Source: Heligmosomoides polygyrus polygyrus | Lineage: Eukaryota > Nematoda > Chromadorea > Rhabditida > Heligmosomidae | Assembly (NCBI GenBank): GCA_947396885.1 | Contig: OX377205.1 | Span: 51,878,676-51,942,675, forward strand | Length of the DNA: 64,000 nt | Reading direction: 5' to 3' | In this document: positions 1 through 9,429 of the stretch, piece by piece | How positions within the stretch are numbered: the first letter of the stretch is position 1 | Layout: each line of letters starts with the position of its first letter | The notes under the pieces: generated by a model | What the model was told of the DNA's origin: nothing | Seen by the model: the letters and a program-made list of their open reading frames with translations, nothing else | The model's database searches: none | Made by a program: the position numbers and the translations under genes

Positions 1-5
1 TTAAT

Positions 6-235
6 TCATTTATTTCGGCTATCTAGATGCAATGAAAGAATGGCAAAAATTATACCTGGCATGGGACTCGAACCTTTAATGCGTATTTTGCGGTAGGAAG
101 CTCTCGCATTGCTCCACCGACGTATAAATTCATCGCTTCCAACAATATAGATGCAGTGAAACAAGGCAAAAAATTTTTCTGAGATGGGAATCGAACCCTC
201 GTCGTGTTCTATATAGTGAAGGATCATCCCATCTG
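6..235 (-). repeat. Two tandem tRNA-like (SINE-like) units
   Basis: On the minus strand two units follow one another. Each has a perfect pol III B-box (GGTTCGANTCC), at 64-74 and 187-197. Each B-box is followed by a similar stretch resembling TTTTTGCC..TTTCA.TGCATCTA. The shared tail after a tRNA-like head suggests a tRNA-derived SINE present as a tandem dimer. No full cloverleaf can be folded by eye, so these are not called tRNA genes. The open frame across them on the minus strand is the repeat translated by chance. Confidence 0.5.
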
Positions 236-240
236 CATCA

Positions 241-552
241 CTTACACTTTATGGCGTAAATTATGTGAGAAAATGAATTTATTTGCTGTATTTACTGATT
301 AGTCTGACTATTTTTGTTAGATCAGGGTAGAAAATCCATTAAACTTAGATTTGGCATGGAATTAGACTTCGAAATGATTACTAAAGTTGGTGTGAGACGA
401 ATTTAACTAAAAGAAATGATTATTCTTGAAAAATTAAAATAATTTTGTTTTTGAAAAGCAAAAACCGTTTTCGGTAGAAGAAATTTAGAAAAGAAACTTT
501 CTTTCAAACAATAAATTGTAAAAAGCCGCGGTGGTGAGAAAAAGTATCGATA
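241..552. other. AT-rich spacer with no recognised feature
   Basis: AT-rich sequence between the tRNA-like repeats and the BEL element. No coding frame, tRNA or repeat was recognised here. No LTR of the adjacent BEL element could be seen, which fits 5' truncation of that element. Confidence 0.5.
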
Positions 553-615
553 TTGGCGCAGTGGCGTAATGCGCCGTGGTGCTCGAGTGGCTACGGGTTC
601 GAGTCCAATCTTCCG
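553..615 (+). repeat. tRNA-like segment fused to the start of the BEL frame
   Basis: Contains an exact B-box (GGTTCGAGTCC, 596-606) preceded by GGCGCAGTGGCGTAATGCG, which resembles a tRNA D-arm/A-box. It reads in frame into the BEL polyprotein, so the first ~20 codons of that frame are tRNA-like DNA and not retroelement protein. It probably marks the truncation point of the BEL element: recognisable protease sequence begins just after it. Confidence 0.45.
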
Positions 616-3600
616 GTCAATCTGATTCAGGAACGCGCTGCTACCAAGCCGTTGATCCTATTAGGATGCGACCAGCTTTGGCAGCTTATTCGACACGACC
701 AGACACAGGTTCGACTGCCATCGGGCCTACACCTTCTACCGACTCGCCTTGGTCATTTGCTAACAGGACAAATCCAAGGGACCACTCAGATGACGCAAAT
801 CCTAAAGGAAAAGAACGCGTATGAAGAGTGGGACAGGTCCTGGTCACTGCAAGCGACAGTAAACACGGTTTCCGTAGAGCATTCTGTCACAGAAGAGCAG
901 TCGCTCTGGGAAAGATACTGGAAGATGGAGCAAGAGGGAGCGGAAGAGTTCGTTCAGCCTGAGCACGAAGTTCAGGCAATGATCGATAAAAAGGTATTGG
1001 AGGAATTTCTGGACACAGTGGAGAGAAAGGAAAACGGCTACTACGTGCGCTTGCCGTGGAAGGAAATTCCCATGGCTCTCCCAGATAACCGAGCCATCGC
1101 GTTGAAGAGACTGATGAGCGTGTGGACTTCTCTTCAGAAAGATCCTAACCTGCTGGAAATGTACAACGATATCTTCAAGGAACAATATCGCTTAAACATA
1201 ATTGAAGAAGTCCAGGACGAAAACGCAGCTGTAGAGGGCAGAGTTCACTACCTTCCTCATCAAGCTGTTCTAACTCCCCAGAAGAATACGACCAAACTCC
1301 GGATTGTATTCGACGCATCAGCTCACTTCAAGAACTGCCCGTCCCTGAATGATGCTCTACACAGAGGACCGGTACTTCTCCCGAAACTGTATGGCCTACT
1401 ACTAAGGTTTCGGATAGGACGTGTCGCGTTGATTTCAGACGTAGAAAAGGCCTTCCTACAGGTACGTCTGCATGCGGTGGATAGAGACGCAACGCGTTGC
1501 CTGTGGTTGAGAGACCACAAGAATCCACCGACAGCGAGTAATCTCCGAGTTTATCGGTTCACTCGCGTTACCTTTGGCCTATTACCATCGCCATTCCTAC
1601 TAGCAGCTACTACTTATTACCACTTGGATCAGTATCCCGACGAGGTCGGGCTGGTAAAGGAGATCAAGGAGAACCTTTACGTCGATAATCTTTTGGTAAC
1701 GTTGGATACGCCCGAGGAGGGACTTCGCGTGTATTCGAAAACCAAAGAGATCTTCAAAGAGCTGAAGATGAATCTCCGAGAGTTCGCTTCGAATAATAGA
1801 GAGGTCATGGAGGCCATTTCGCAAGCGGACAGGTCTACGGAGGAAGCTCCGAAGGTACTAGGGATCAGGTGGAAAACCAAGGAAGATCATTTGGAAATTA
1901 CCTGTAATGTGGCAAAGCAAGCAAAGATCACTAAACGAACAGTTGCAAGTACGATTGCGTCAATATACGACCCAATGGGATGGATTGTGCCACTACTTCA
2001 TAAAGCGAAATTGTTTCTGCAATCTCTATGGAAAGCAGAGTTTGAGTGGGACACACCGCTCCCACCAAGCCACATCGAACAGTGGAATGCCATTCTCCAG
2101 GAGATACAGGGGTTTCAGAAGAGCATACCGCGTTTCTTGACTCAGAAGTTAGCGAAGGCCCGGTTGATAACCTGCGCAGATGCGAGCAGTGACGCGTGTG
2201 CGGCCTGCACATATCTTCGCTCATCGACATCAGTGGGGTTGGTCATGGCCAAAGGAAAACTCCCTAGCTTAAAGGCCAAGATGACTATACCAAAAATGGA
2301 GCTTAATGCGCTGACTTTAGCGACGCGGCTCTCGAATTCGGTGGCATCGCAGATAGCTTCAGTAGTCGCTATAGAGCATATACTAATCCTCACCGATTCG
2401 GAAATCGCCCTAAACTGGATCAAAGCAGGGCCACGACATGACGCAGGACCCTTCATACGGAATCGCGTGGTCGAAATCCACAACATTGTGGGTCACCTGG
2501 AGGACAGTGGATATTCGGTACAATTTGGACACATACCGTCCCATGAAAACCCGGCAGACTGTGCGACAAGAGGATTAGATAAGTCGCAGCTGGGCAATCA
2601 CTTCTGGTGGAAGGGACCTTCCTTCATCAGCGAGACCGTGGACACATGGGAAAACGCATACAAACCAATCGTCCTGCAAAGGCCTCAAGAGAACGGTTAC
2701 AAATCTCAGGACAACGAGGACGATGAAGAACCTCAGGTGGCTACCGTCTTTAGTCAGTCCAAAGCCGCATGTGAGGATATATTTCATGAGATCAAGTTCG
2801 CAGACTTGCGAATAGTCAAGAGAGTGGTGGCATATGCCGTCCGCTTCATACGAACACTGATCAGACTCGTCAACGGACGTAGAGCACGACCTCTTAAGGT
2901 ATCATCATTGCTTGAGGAAGAATCAGCAATGAAAATGACCTCCCTGAGCGGGAGGGAAATCTGCCAGGCAAGCAAGGTATTAGTAAAACAACACCAACTT
3001 TCTCGAGTAAGTAACACACTTCTAAGATCGCTTCATCATCTTGGTCTCTATACGGACGAGCACGGAATTCTCCGTTGTCGAGGGCGATTAGGACGGAGCG
3101 ACCTGGAAGAAGCGGCAAAATTTCCCATGGTCATCTTGCAAAAATCATGGCTGTCCAAAATGATTATCAGGGAGTGTCACGGTGAACTCCATGCAGGTAT
3201 CAGTCATACAATGAGTCGCGTTCGGGAAACCTATTGGATACCGAAGTTGCGCGCAGAAGTCACCAGCATCATACGGCGGTGCGCAGCATGTCATTGGATG
3301 AATAACCTCCCATATAAATATCCAGAACAAGGACATTTGCCGACGCGTAGAGTAACTCGATCTCGTCCATTTGAGCATGTGGGACTAGACTATTTCGGCC
3401 CACTGTCCGTGAAAAGCGAAGGTGGCATCGAGAAATGTTACGGAAGTATTCTTACCTGCTTGGTTACTAGACTCGTACACCTAGATCTAGTATCGGATGG
3501 ATCGACGCTAGCATTTTTGCATATGATGAGACGCTTCTTTGCAAGGAGAGGCGTTCCGAAGTCGATTACAAGTGATAACGCACCAACGTTCGCGTTAGGG

Positions 3601-6600
3601 GAAGTTATCCTCTCAGAAGGATTTCGAAGGACTAAGAATGACCCGGCGATCACTAAAGAGATGAGCGATCGTCAGATCGACTGGATATACAATACTCCAT
3701 ATGCACCATGGCAAGGAGGGGTGTACGAACGGCTGATCCAGTCGGTTAAGCTAGCGATGCATAAATTCTTAGGAAGGACTATTCCGACGCGTGAAGAGCT
3801 TGCGACGTTGATCATCGAGATCGAAGGGATGCTAAACACGAGGCCTCTTCTTTACGTGGAGTCAGAGGTGAAAACGAATCGCGTCCTTCGACCTATTGAC
3901 TTTCTTCAAAACGAATTTGAAGTCCCACCTCCGTTTGAGGTAGAAGACAATCTAGTGGGAGATCCGGAGTACGTTACTCCAGCAGAACGCTTATCGCTTC
4001 AGACTAAATCGCAAGCAGTGAAAGCGATTCAAAGCTCATACAAACTCACAGAACACTTCTGGCAACTTTGGCAAGCACAGTATCTCACTTCTCTGAGAGA
4101 AAAGCACCAAAGGGAAGTCGGGAATAAACGGGGTTCGCGTATGGTCCCAAAGCAAGGGCAAGTAGTACTAGTCAGCGATGCCCTGCAACCGCGATATGTG
4201 TGGAAAATGGGACGGATAGAAGAGCTGGTGAAGAACAAAGAAGGAGTTGTAAGAGAGGCGGTGGTAGCGCTTCCTTCTCAACGCAAAATAAGGAGACCCC
4301 TCAATCTTCTAGTTCCGCTCGAACTTGACGACGACAAGCCGATTCATGAAGGAGAAGACGAGTTCCCATCGCCGCTAGAGCACGAGTACGACACTTCGCT
4401 TGAAAAGGGACTAACGAGAGAAGAGCCACAGGATCGGCAGGCATCAAGGTACAACCTACAACCAAGGAAGAAGGTCGACTTCAGTGCGTTCAGCACGAAG
4501 GCCATGACTATGCTGTTCGTCGCGGTTCTAAGTGTGCTATGTGGCACGTGCTCAGGATTAAAAGACAGGGACAGACATGAAAAGAGCATTCGCTGTGTGA
4601 AAGGAGGAGTAGTACTCAAAGCCACGGACTCTCTACCATATGAAGTGTGCGCGGATGATTACTGCAAACATGTAGATCTCCCGCGTATTTCAGAAACAGT
4701 ACACTTTCCAGCACAGGTAGTGCTACATGAGCATGAAGTGCAGTGGAAAATACTCGATAACACAAGTCTTACGACGGTCGAGATCGTTTGTCCCCCTGCA
4801 CCCTTTTGTGAGCACATCGACTGCGCGTTCTGCTCAGCACTCGTGTTAAATCCGGAGTGTTGGCCATTAGGAGCAATAGCAGTCACAGCGGTGTTGCTCT
4901 ATTTTTTCATAACAGGCTGCTATGTGTTTCTCTATGTACCTGTGATCATAGGGAAGCCCATACGGATTGTTGGGACAGCAATCCGATGCATGGGTCACGC
5001 GTTAGGGAAGATGGTATGGAACCGTTGCAAATCTAGACGACGCCGGCGAGCTACTGATTTGGTAGAACTCCTGGCAATAATGTCTGGCTTATCCCTAGCC
5101 ATATCGCAAGCACATGCCTGTCAACAAGTGAACATTTTTTCGCACCAAAGTACGTCATGTACAACGACAGGAGGTAGACAACTTTGCAAAGTGCAAATGT
5201 CTCAGGTCCTGAAGATCAACCCGTTTAAACGGGAAGCGTGCTTTCGTATGATGAAAAATTCTACAACGGTGCATGAAATTCGCGTCAAATGGAAGTCACT
5301 GGATCTTACCTGTGAGCCAGAAACCGAGTATTATACTCGCGATACAGAGTATCACGTGGTGGACAGTAAACGATGTCCTCACACTGGCTCATGCATAGGG
5401 CGCAAATGCGCCGACATCAACGCTTCGGCTTTGCTCCCTGAGTTGGAAGAAGGAAACAGCTACCCGGGAACTACCTATTGCGTAGAGTCCTGCGGTGGCC
5501 CTGGATGCGACTGTTTCTATTGGAGCTCGGGATGCTTATTCTATCGCATCTACGTGAAGCCGACTTCCACCCAGATCTTTGAAGTCTTTCATTGTAATCG
5601 CTGGAAAGAAGCGGCAAAAATCGAGTTTTGGCATTGGGACGGGAAACGAACCAAGGAAAGGAAACTGATTGCTCATATGGTCCCAAACGTACCTAAAAAA
5701 TGGGGTGCTTTCACCTTCACGCTCAGTACGATCACGGTACCACCTACACCGTTGCTGAGCACGCCATTTATCTCAGACGGCAACGATACCGCGTTGTGGA
5801 ACTCGCGTATAATTCCACCATTGAGATGCGACAATTCAGAGGCTGCAGCAGCTTGGGACTGTCAAATTAAGGAAGACTGCAATTGTTATCCTGCTGAGAC
5901 AAGGGCAAATTGCAAATGTAAAGAAGGGGACATCCGAAAGTGGTTCTATGACGTCCAAAATCGACTCTCAGTGGTGACACCAGCAGTGATCTTTAGAAGA
6001 GATCTAGGTTCAACGAGCTCGATTCGCGCTACAATCCCGACTATGACGACGTCGGAGATCATCCTTTCGGTTCAAGATGAACTGGAGACAAACGTTCTGA
6101 TCGACGACGACATATGTGCGGTATCCAACGCAGTATTAACTGGCTGCTACAACTGCGCCAAAGGAGCGGAAGCAAGGATTAATTGCAAATCGTCGAAGAA
6201 CGTCCAAGCAGAGATTACCTGCAACGATACCAGTTTCACTGTAAGATGCGACAGTCAGGGGGTCGCCTCCATTCTACGCTTCAGTTTCGCACGTGCGCGT
6301 ATAGGACTTACATGTTCGGTATCGTGCGGGAGCGTAGTAACTACCTTTCAACTAGGAGGTATTCTTAAGTTCACCCATTCAGTCCAGGCATTAATAACGT
6401 CATGGCTAGACGGACATGCGAACGACATTAACGAAATCCAGTGGCCGGATGTTTACCATATCGCAGACATCTTCTTGCAATGGTATAAGACCCTAATACT
6501 AGCACTGGGTGCTCTGGTGTTCGCGTTGCTGGTTACGTATGTCTTTATCTCCACTTGCGGTTTCCAGCTACTACGATGCATGTTTCGCATGATTTGTCGC

Positions 6601-6708
6601 GTAATCAAGGTGTGCTTTCGTGCACCTCTGTGGTTCTGTCGCGTATGCTGCAAAGTCAAAATACTGTTGCCAGTACGGCTCCAGAAAATGCATGAAAAGA
6701 GACTTTAA
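553..6708 (+). CDS. BEL/Pao LTR-retrotransposon Pol-Env polyprotein (5'-truncated)
   Basis: One uninterrupted 2,051-codon frame. The C-terminal end of the BEL aspartic-protease region is visible at about residues 33-75 (LLGCDQLW, then LPSGLHLLPTRLGHLLTG). Reverse transcriptase follows (~residues 130-480) with catalytic box YVDN (1678-1689, residues 375-378), then BEL-type RNase H (DASSDACAA near residue 543; TDSEIALNW). Integrase has the zinc motif H876-x3-H880-x29-C910-x2-C913 and a DDE triad at D946, D1008 and E1059, followed by the C-terminal W..YL.SLREKH domain. From about residue 1318 the frame continues as an envelope-like glycoprotein. 5' LTR, gag and the protease N-terminus are absent, and the first ~20 codons are tRNA-like DNA, so the annotated ATG is probably not native. 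The long open frame implies a young copy. Family assignment is confident; present activity is unlikely without the 5' end. Confidence 0.9.
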   Translation: MAQWRNAPWCSSGYGFESNLPVNLIQERAATKPLILLGCDQLWQLIRHDQTQVRLPSGLHLLPTRLGHLLTGQIQGTTQMTQILKEKNAYEEWDRSWSLQATVNTVSVEHSVTEEQSLWERYWKMEQEGAEEFVQPEHEVQAMIDKKVLEEFLDTVERKENGYYVRLPWKEIPMALPDNRAIALKRLMSVWTSLQKDPNLLEMYNDIFKEQYRLNIIEEVQDENAAVEGRVHYLPHQAVLTPQKNTTKLRIVFDASAHFKNCPSLNDALHRGPVLLPKLYGLLLRFRIGRVALISDVEKAFLQVRLHAVDRDATRCLWLRDHKNPPTASNLRVYRFTRVTFGLLPSPFLLAATTYYHLDQYPDEVGLVKEIKENLYVDNLLVTLDTPEEGLRVYSKTKEIFKELKMNLREFASNNREVMEAISQADRSTEEAPKVLGIRWKTKEDHLEITCNVAKQAKITKRTVASTIASIYDPMGWIVPLLHKAKLFLQSLWKAEFEWDTPLPPSHIEQWNAILQEIQGFQKSIPRFLTQKLAKARLITCADASSDACAACTYLRSSTSVGLVMAKGKLPSLKAKMTIPKMELNALTLATRLSNSVASQIASVVAIEHILILTDSEIALNWIKAGPRHDAGPFIRNRVVEIHNIVGHLEDSGYSVQFGHIPSHENPADCATRGLDKSQLGNHFWWKGPSFISETVDTWENAYKPIVLQRPQENGYKSQDNEDDEEPQVATVFSQSKAACEDIFHEIKFADLRIVKRVVAYAVRFIRTLIRLVNGRRARPLKVSSLLEEESAMKMTSLSGREICQASKVLVKQHQLSRVSNTLLRSLHHLGLYTDEHGILRCRGRLGRSDLEEAAKFPMVILQKSWLSKMIIRECHGELHAGISHTMSRVRETYWIPKLRAEVTSIIRRCAACHWMNNLPYKYPEQGHLPTRRVTRSRPFEHVGLDYFGPLSVKSEGGIEKCYGSILTCLVTRLVHLDLVSDGSTLAFLHMMRRFFARRGVPKSITSDNAPTFALGEVILSEGFRRTKNDPAITKEMSDRQIDWIYNTPYAPWQGGVYERLIQSVKLAMHKFLGRTIPTREELATLIIEIEGMLNTRPLLYVESEVKTNRVLRPIDFLQNEFEVPPPFEVEDNLVGDPEYVTPAERLSLQTKSQAVKAIQSSYKLTEHFWQLWQAQYLTSLREKHQREVGNKRGSRMVPKQGQVVLVSDALQPRYVWKMGRIEELVKNKEGVVREAVVALPSQRKIRRPLNLLVPLELDDDKPIHEGEDEFPSPLEHEYDTSLEKGLTREEPQDRQASRYNLQPRKKVDFSAFSTKAMTMLFVAVLSVLCGTCSGLKDRDRHEKSIRCVKGGVVLKATDSLPYEVCADDYCKHVDLPRISETVHFPAQVVLHEHEVQWKILDNTSLTTVEIVCPPAPFCEHIDCAFCSALVLNPECWPLGAIAVTAVLLYFFITGCYVFLYVPVIIGKPIRIVGTAIRCMGHALGKMVWNRCKSRRRRRATDLVELLAIMSGLSLAISQAHACQQVNIFSHQSTSCTTTGGRQLCKVQMSQVLKINPFKREACFRMMKNSTTVHEIRVKWKSLDLTCEPETEYYTRDTEYHVVDSKRCPHTGSCIGRKCADINASALLPELEEGNSYPGTTYCVESCGGPGCDCFYWSSGCLFYRIYVKPTSTQIFEVFHCNRWKEAAKIEFWHWDGKRTKERKLIAHMVPNVPKKWGAFTFTLSTITVPPTPLLSTPFISDGNDTALWNSRIIPPLRCDNSEAAAAWDCQIKEDCNCYPAETRANCKCKEGDIRKWFYDVQNRLSVVTPAVIFRRDLGSTSSIRATIPTMTTSEIILSVQDELETNVLIDDDICAVSNAVLTGCYNCAKGAEARINCKSSKNVQAEITCNDTSFTVRCDSQGVASILRFSFARARIGLTCSVSCGSVVTTFQLGGILKFTHSVQALITSWLDGHANDINEIQWPDVYHIADIFLQWYKTLILALGALVFALLVTYVFISTCGFQLLRCMFRMICRVIKVCFRAPLWFCRVCCKVKILLPVRLQKMHEKRL
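4504..6708 (+). other. Envelope-like region, phlebovirus-glycoprotein-like
   Basis: C-terminal ~730 residues of the BEL frame. A hydrophobic signal-like segment starts at M1318. A Cys-rich first ectodomain runs to a long hydrophobic stretch at residues ~1437-1467, followed by a polybasic RRRRR run at 1495-1499 that could be a proprotein-convertase site. A second hydrophobic signal-like segment starts at ~1510. The second ectodomain is very Cys-rich, including a CGGPGCDCFYW segment and a paired-Cys region (DCNCYP...CKCKEGD). A transmembrane helix at ~1980-2000 is followed by a Cys/Arg-rich tail. Known: several nematode BEL elements carry Env of phlebovirus Gn/Gc type. The Gn/Gc-like split is inferred from the order signal, ectodomain, membrane segment, basic site, signal, ectodomain, membrane segment. 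Confidence 0.75.
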
Positions 6709-6817
6709 ACAAGAAGGTATCTACAAGTGCATGTTAGTTCGGTTATATGTCAAATCAGCATGGCAACACTCTGTTACTATAGTCAGAATGGAACAACTCT
6801 CATGCAAGAAATTCGCG

Positions 6818-6829
6818 TATTTCAGGATG
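6818..6829 (+). promoter_or_regulatory. Candidate splice / SL trans-splice acceptor before the gag-like ORF
   Basis: TATTTCAG ends at 6825, one base before an in-frame ATG at 6827. TTTCAG is the nematode 3' splice consensus, also used for spliced-leader addition. The position would make ATG 6827 the first start codon of a spliced or trans-spliced transcript. Function is inferred from position and consensus only. Confidence 0.35.
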
Positions 6830-8353
6830 TCGGTCATTGACGTTGACGAGAAAGCGTTCCTATCGCGTATGGTGCACAATCCGCATCAGGAATGGGCTCC
6901 TGTGGACAGAGATCTACAACTTTTCTACGATGCCCTTCAGCAGCAGATAAGGCTAACGACAGTGCTGCAGCGACAATGGATTGAGCTAGGCAAAGACGAC
7001 CACGTTGCCTTGGCAACACCTGCAGCACGGATTCTGCTGATTGTAAGACGTTTGGATGCTGTTCGAGTGACGAGAGATCACATTTCGCGTGCCGGGAGTA
7101 GATTCGTCGTCACGAATCTGCTATACAAGGACATGGTCCCAGACACCGCCCGAGAGGAAATGGGAAGGCGAGTGGAAGAGGTTCTACGGCTCATGGACGA
7201 GCACAGGACACTTCTTACCACGCTTATAAGTGGTATGGAAAAGGATCTGCTGAAGGCGGAAAACGATTTCCGCACTGGACCCTGCTCTACAAATGTCGAG
7301 CAGGTCAACGCGTTGTTTAGAAGGGCCTTCGACACACTAACTTGGGCAGACAAAGATAAGTCGGAGAAGAGATTCGCAGAACTCCAAAGTAAGATTGAGG
7401 AGCAGGCTCAGTTGGCTACGCTCAAGGAACAGCTGACAAGCAAAGCGAGCTGTGAGGACAAAGCAGCAGAGATGGCCCCATCCGACAGCGACTACTTCCA
7501 TAACATGGTAAAGGAGGTCATGGGGCCGGAGGAACCCCCTCCATTGGTTGACGAACCCTCGGACGATGACGAGGGCGATGGTGAAGGCAGCTTCGACGAG
7601 TCTGAGGTTGGTACAATCGACGAGTACCAGGAGGAAGGACTCGATGAGATTCGCGTAGATGAACCAATGGAAGTAGCAGTTCATGAGCAACGTGTTGTCG
7701 AGTGGGTTTGGCAGGCGCCGGCCCCTGATGAGCGTCGAGATCGCATAGAAGACGAAGGACGCCAAGTGGACGAACAAGCTCAGGAAGTACGTCCTCCGGA
7801 GGAAGTGGATCAGCGCGTAGAAGCAATGAATGAGGAGGACGAAGCGATACAGCAGTTGAGAAGGCGTATAGAGGTTGCGCAGGATCGATTCGATGCCCTG
7901 CATAGAGCTTTCATGAAGTTCCCCTATCGCAAAAGAGAGGAAAGGTCGCCTCGAGTGTCGAGGAAGTTGCAATGCGCGTTTTGCTTCCATAAAGGAGAGC
8001 ATTTTTCCTACTCCTGTCCCAACGTGGTAAGCAGCGAGGAGAGACTGGAAATCGCGTTGGAAGAGGGAGTTCACCTGAAATGCCTAAAGATGTGTTGGGC
8101 CGCACTCAGATGCACACACGAGGACAAAGTGTGCTTCTATTGCGAAAGTCTGAATGGCACTCCATTCGAGCACCTGAAATGGACCGAAGAGGAGCATCAC
8201 ACTGCCCTCTGTTGTGTACCCGACCGGAAACGGATGGCTCGAGAGATGGTGGAACAGGCCGGGGAAGAGTTGAGAGAACTCACTGGCGAATTAGCGCGTA
8301 TGACCAGGGACCGGAACAGGAATCGACAGATGAGGAACGACAACGAGGACTAA
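6827..8353 (+). CDS. Gag-like zinc-knuckle protein located 3' of env
   Basis: About 508 codons from ATG 6827; the frame is open from 6620, overlapping the end of env, and ATG 6788 is an alternative. The N-terminal half is helical and charged. The middle (~residues 230-340) is very acidic (DDDEGDGEGSFDESE). Near the C-terminus is a CX2CX5HX4C knuckle starting at 7973, then a second Cys/His cluster (CTHEDKVCFYCES...EEHHTALC). This CxxC...H...C plus HH..LC pattern resembles the nucleocapsid end of BEL Gag proteins. In BEL elements gag normally precedes pol; here it follows env with no LTR between. It could be relocated gag, a duplicated gag used as an accessory protein, or a rearranged copy. Codon use and compositional style match the upstream pol-env frame. 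Confidence 0.6.
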   Translation: MSVIDVDEKAFLSRMVHNPHQEWAPVDRDLQLFYDALQQQIRLTTVLQRQWIELGKDDHVALATPAARILLIVRRLDAVRVTRDHISRAGSRFVVTNLLYKDMVPDTAREEMGRRVEEVLRLMDEHRTLLTTLISGMEKDLLKAENDFRTGPCSTNVEQVNALFRRAFDTLTWADKDKSEKRFAELQSKIEEQAQLATLKEQLTSKASCEDKAAEMAPSDSDYFHNMVKEVMGPEEPPPLVDEPSDDDEGDGEGSFDESEVGTIDEYQEEGLDEIRVDEPMEVAVHEQRVVEWVWQAPAPDERRDRIEDEGRQVDEQAQEVRPPEEVDQRVEAMNEEDEAIQQLRRRIEVAQDRFDALHRAFMKFPYRKREERSPRVSRKLQCAFCFHKGEHFSYSCPNVVSSEERLEIALEEGVHLKCLKMCWAALRCTHEDKVCFYCESLNGTPFEHLKWTEEEHHTALCCVPDRKRMAREMVEQAGEELRELTGELARMTRDRNRNRQMRNDNED

Positions 8354-9429
8354 GGACAACGACGGACGCATGGAGGATGGATCTGCCCGAGGCGGAGTGA
8401 CGACAACGTCGTCCTATTTGACCACATGTAGACTTGTTATTTACAGTTTATGTAATTAAATTCTCCTTTTGTATTTGATGACTCATCTGGATAATCTCGG
8501 ATATGTCTGATCAATAGGCTTTTAGCGTGTTTATGATGGCATCAGCTGATAGTAGGCGGCGGTCGCGATCCGAAATGGCAACATCGCCGCTGCGAGAACT
8601 TAAAGGGCAGTCAGCGCCGCTGCCTCCAGTGCTCCTCCTCCTCCTCAGCTACAGTTCGCGTGGTTGTCCTCTTCATGGCCGCTTGTCTTAGCCTTCGGGC
8701 TCTTGCCTTATTGCCTTATGCCTAGTTGTAGTCTCGCGTAGCCGGGTGTCACTAAGGTCTCATCGCGTATAAGGGCTTTAAGGTCTAGACCCCAGGGAAA
8801 AATCACTTATCCGCATATTATATTCGCTTAAACCCATTTATCGCGCCTTGTAGAGGGTAAAAATGTTAGTGCCTTGTTCGCTTAAGGGCTATATAATCTC
8901 ATATCACTTAGACAACCACCGTTACACATTGTTATTCGCTTCTCATGTAATCACACCGCCGATAGTAAGTGTTTACTCACGTATTGCGCTCATTTACCAG
9001 TATCCATGACTTATATTTATCCAATTGCATTTATTCGCTCATTTATCGTGTCTTATATTTTTGTATATTAATAATAAAGGTTTAATTACCCAAGTTTGAG
9101 GTATTTGACCACCTGTGGAGAGCGTCTAGCTCAATTGGTCAATCCCGCGTGGCAATCCGAACTCGGATTTTGGCGAGCAAACCATCTGGTCAAGTCGCGT
9201 AGACGTCTCGTCCACAGCACCTAGGGTAAATCTTTTGAATGCGAGTTTGATAACTTCTATGTCTTTCATTCGTAGTTAGAGGATCACGCGCTTGTTCTCG
9301 CTAGACTTGGTCTTAAAATGTATACTGATCCCTTTTTTGTTAAGGACAATGGGGCAATTCCTGGTGGCGCCCCGGGAGAATGTGAGTAAAAGTTATTATG
9401 CTCTACGTTCTGTTATCTGTGCGGTGTCT
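8354..9429. other. Non-coding 3' flank of the BEL element, possible LTR remnant
   Basis: No coding frame. Contains a CTCCTCCTCCTC run near 8632, and AATAAAGG at 9072 followed by a 21-bp block (9080-9100, GTTTAATTACCCAAG...) that recurs exactly at 20189-20209. An AATAAA-type signal and promoter-like G+C stretch would fit a 3' LTR, but no second LTR exists in the window to compare with, so boundaries cannot be set. Confidence 0.3.

Noticed and set aside
7337..8074. 245-aa minus-strand open frame
   Set aside because: It is the antisense of the gag-like ORF in a biased composition region; no start context or domain.
9360..9382. TGGCGCCCCGGGAGAATG resembling a retroelement primer-binding site
   Set aside because: No tRNA 3' end gives consistent T-arm and acceptor lengths against it, and no internal coding region follows.
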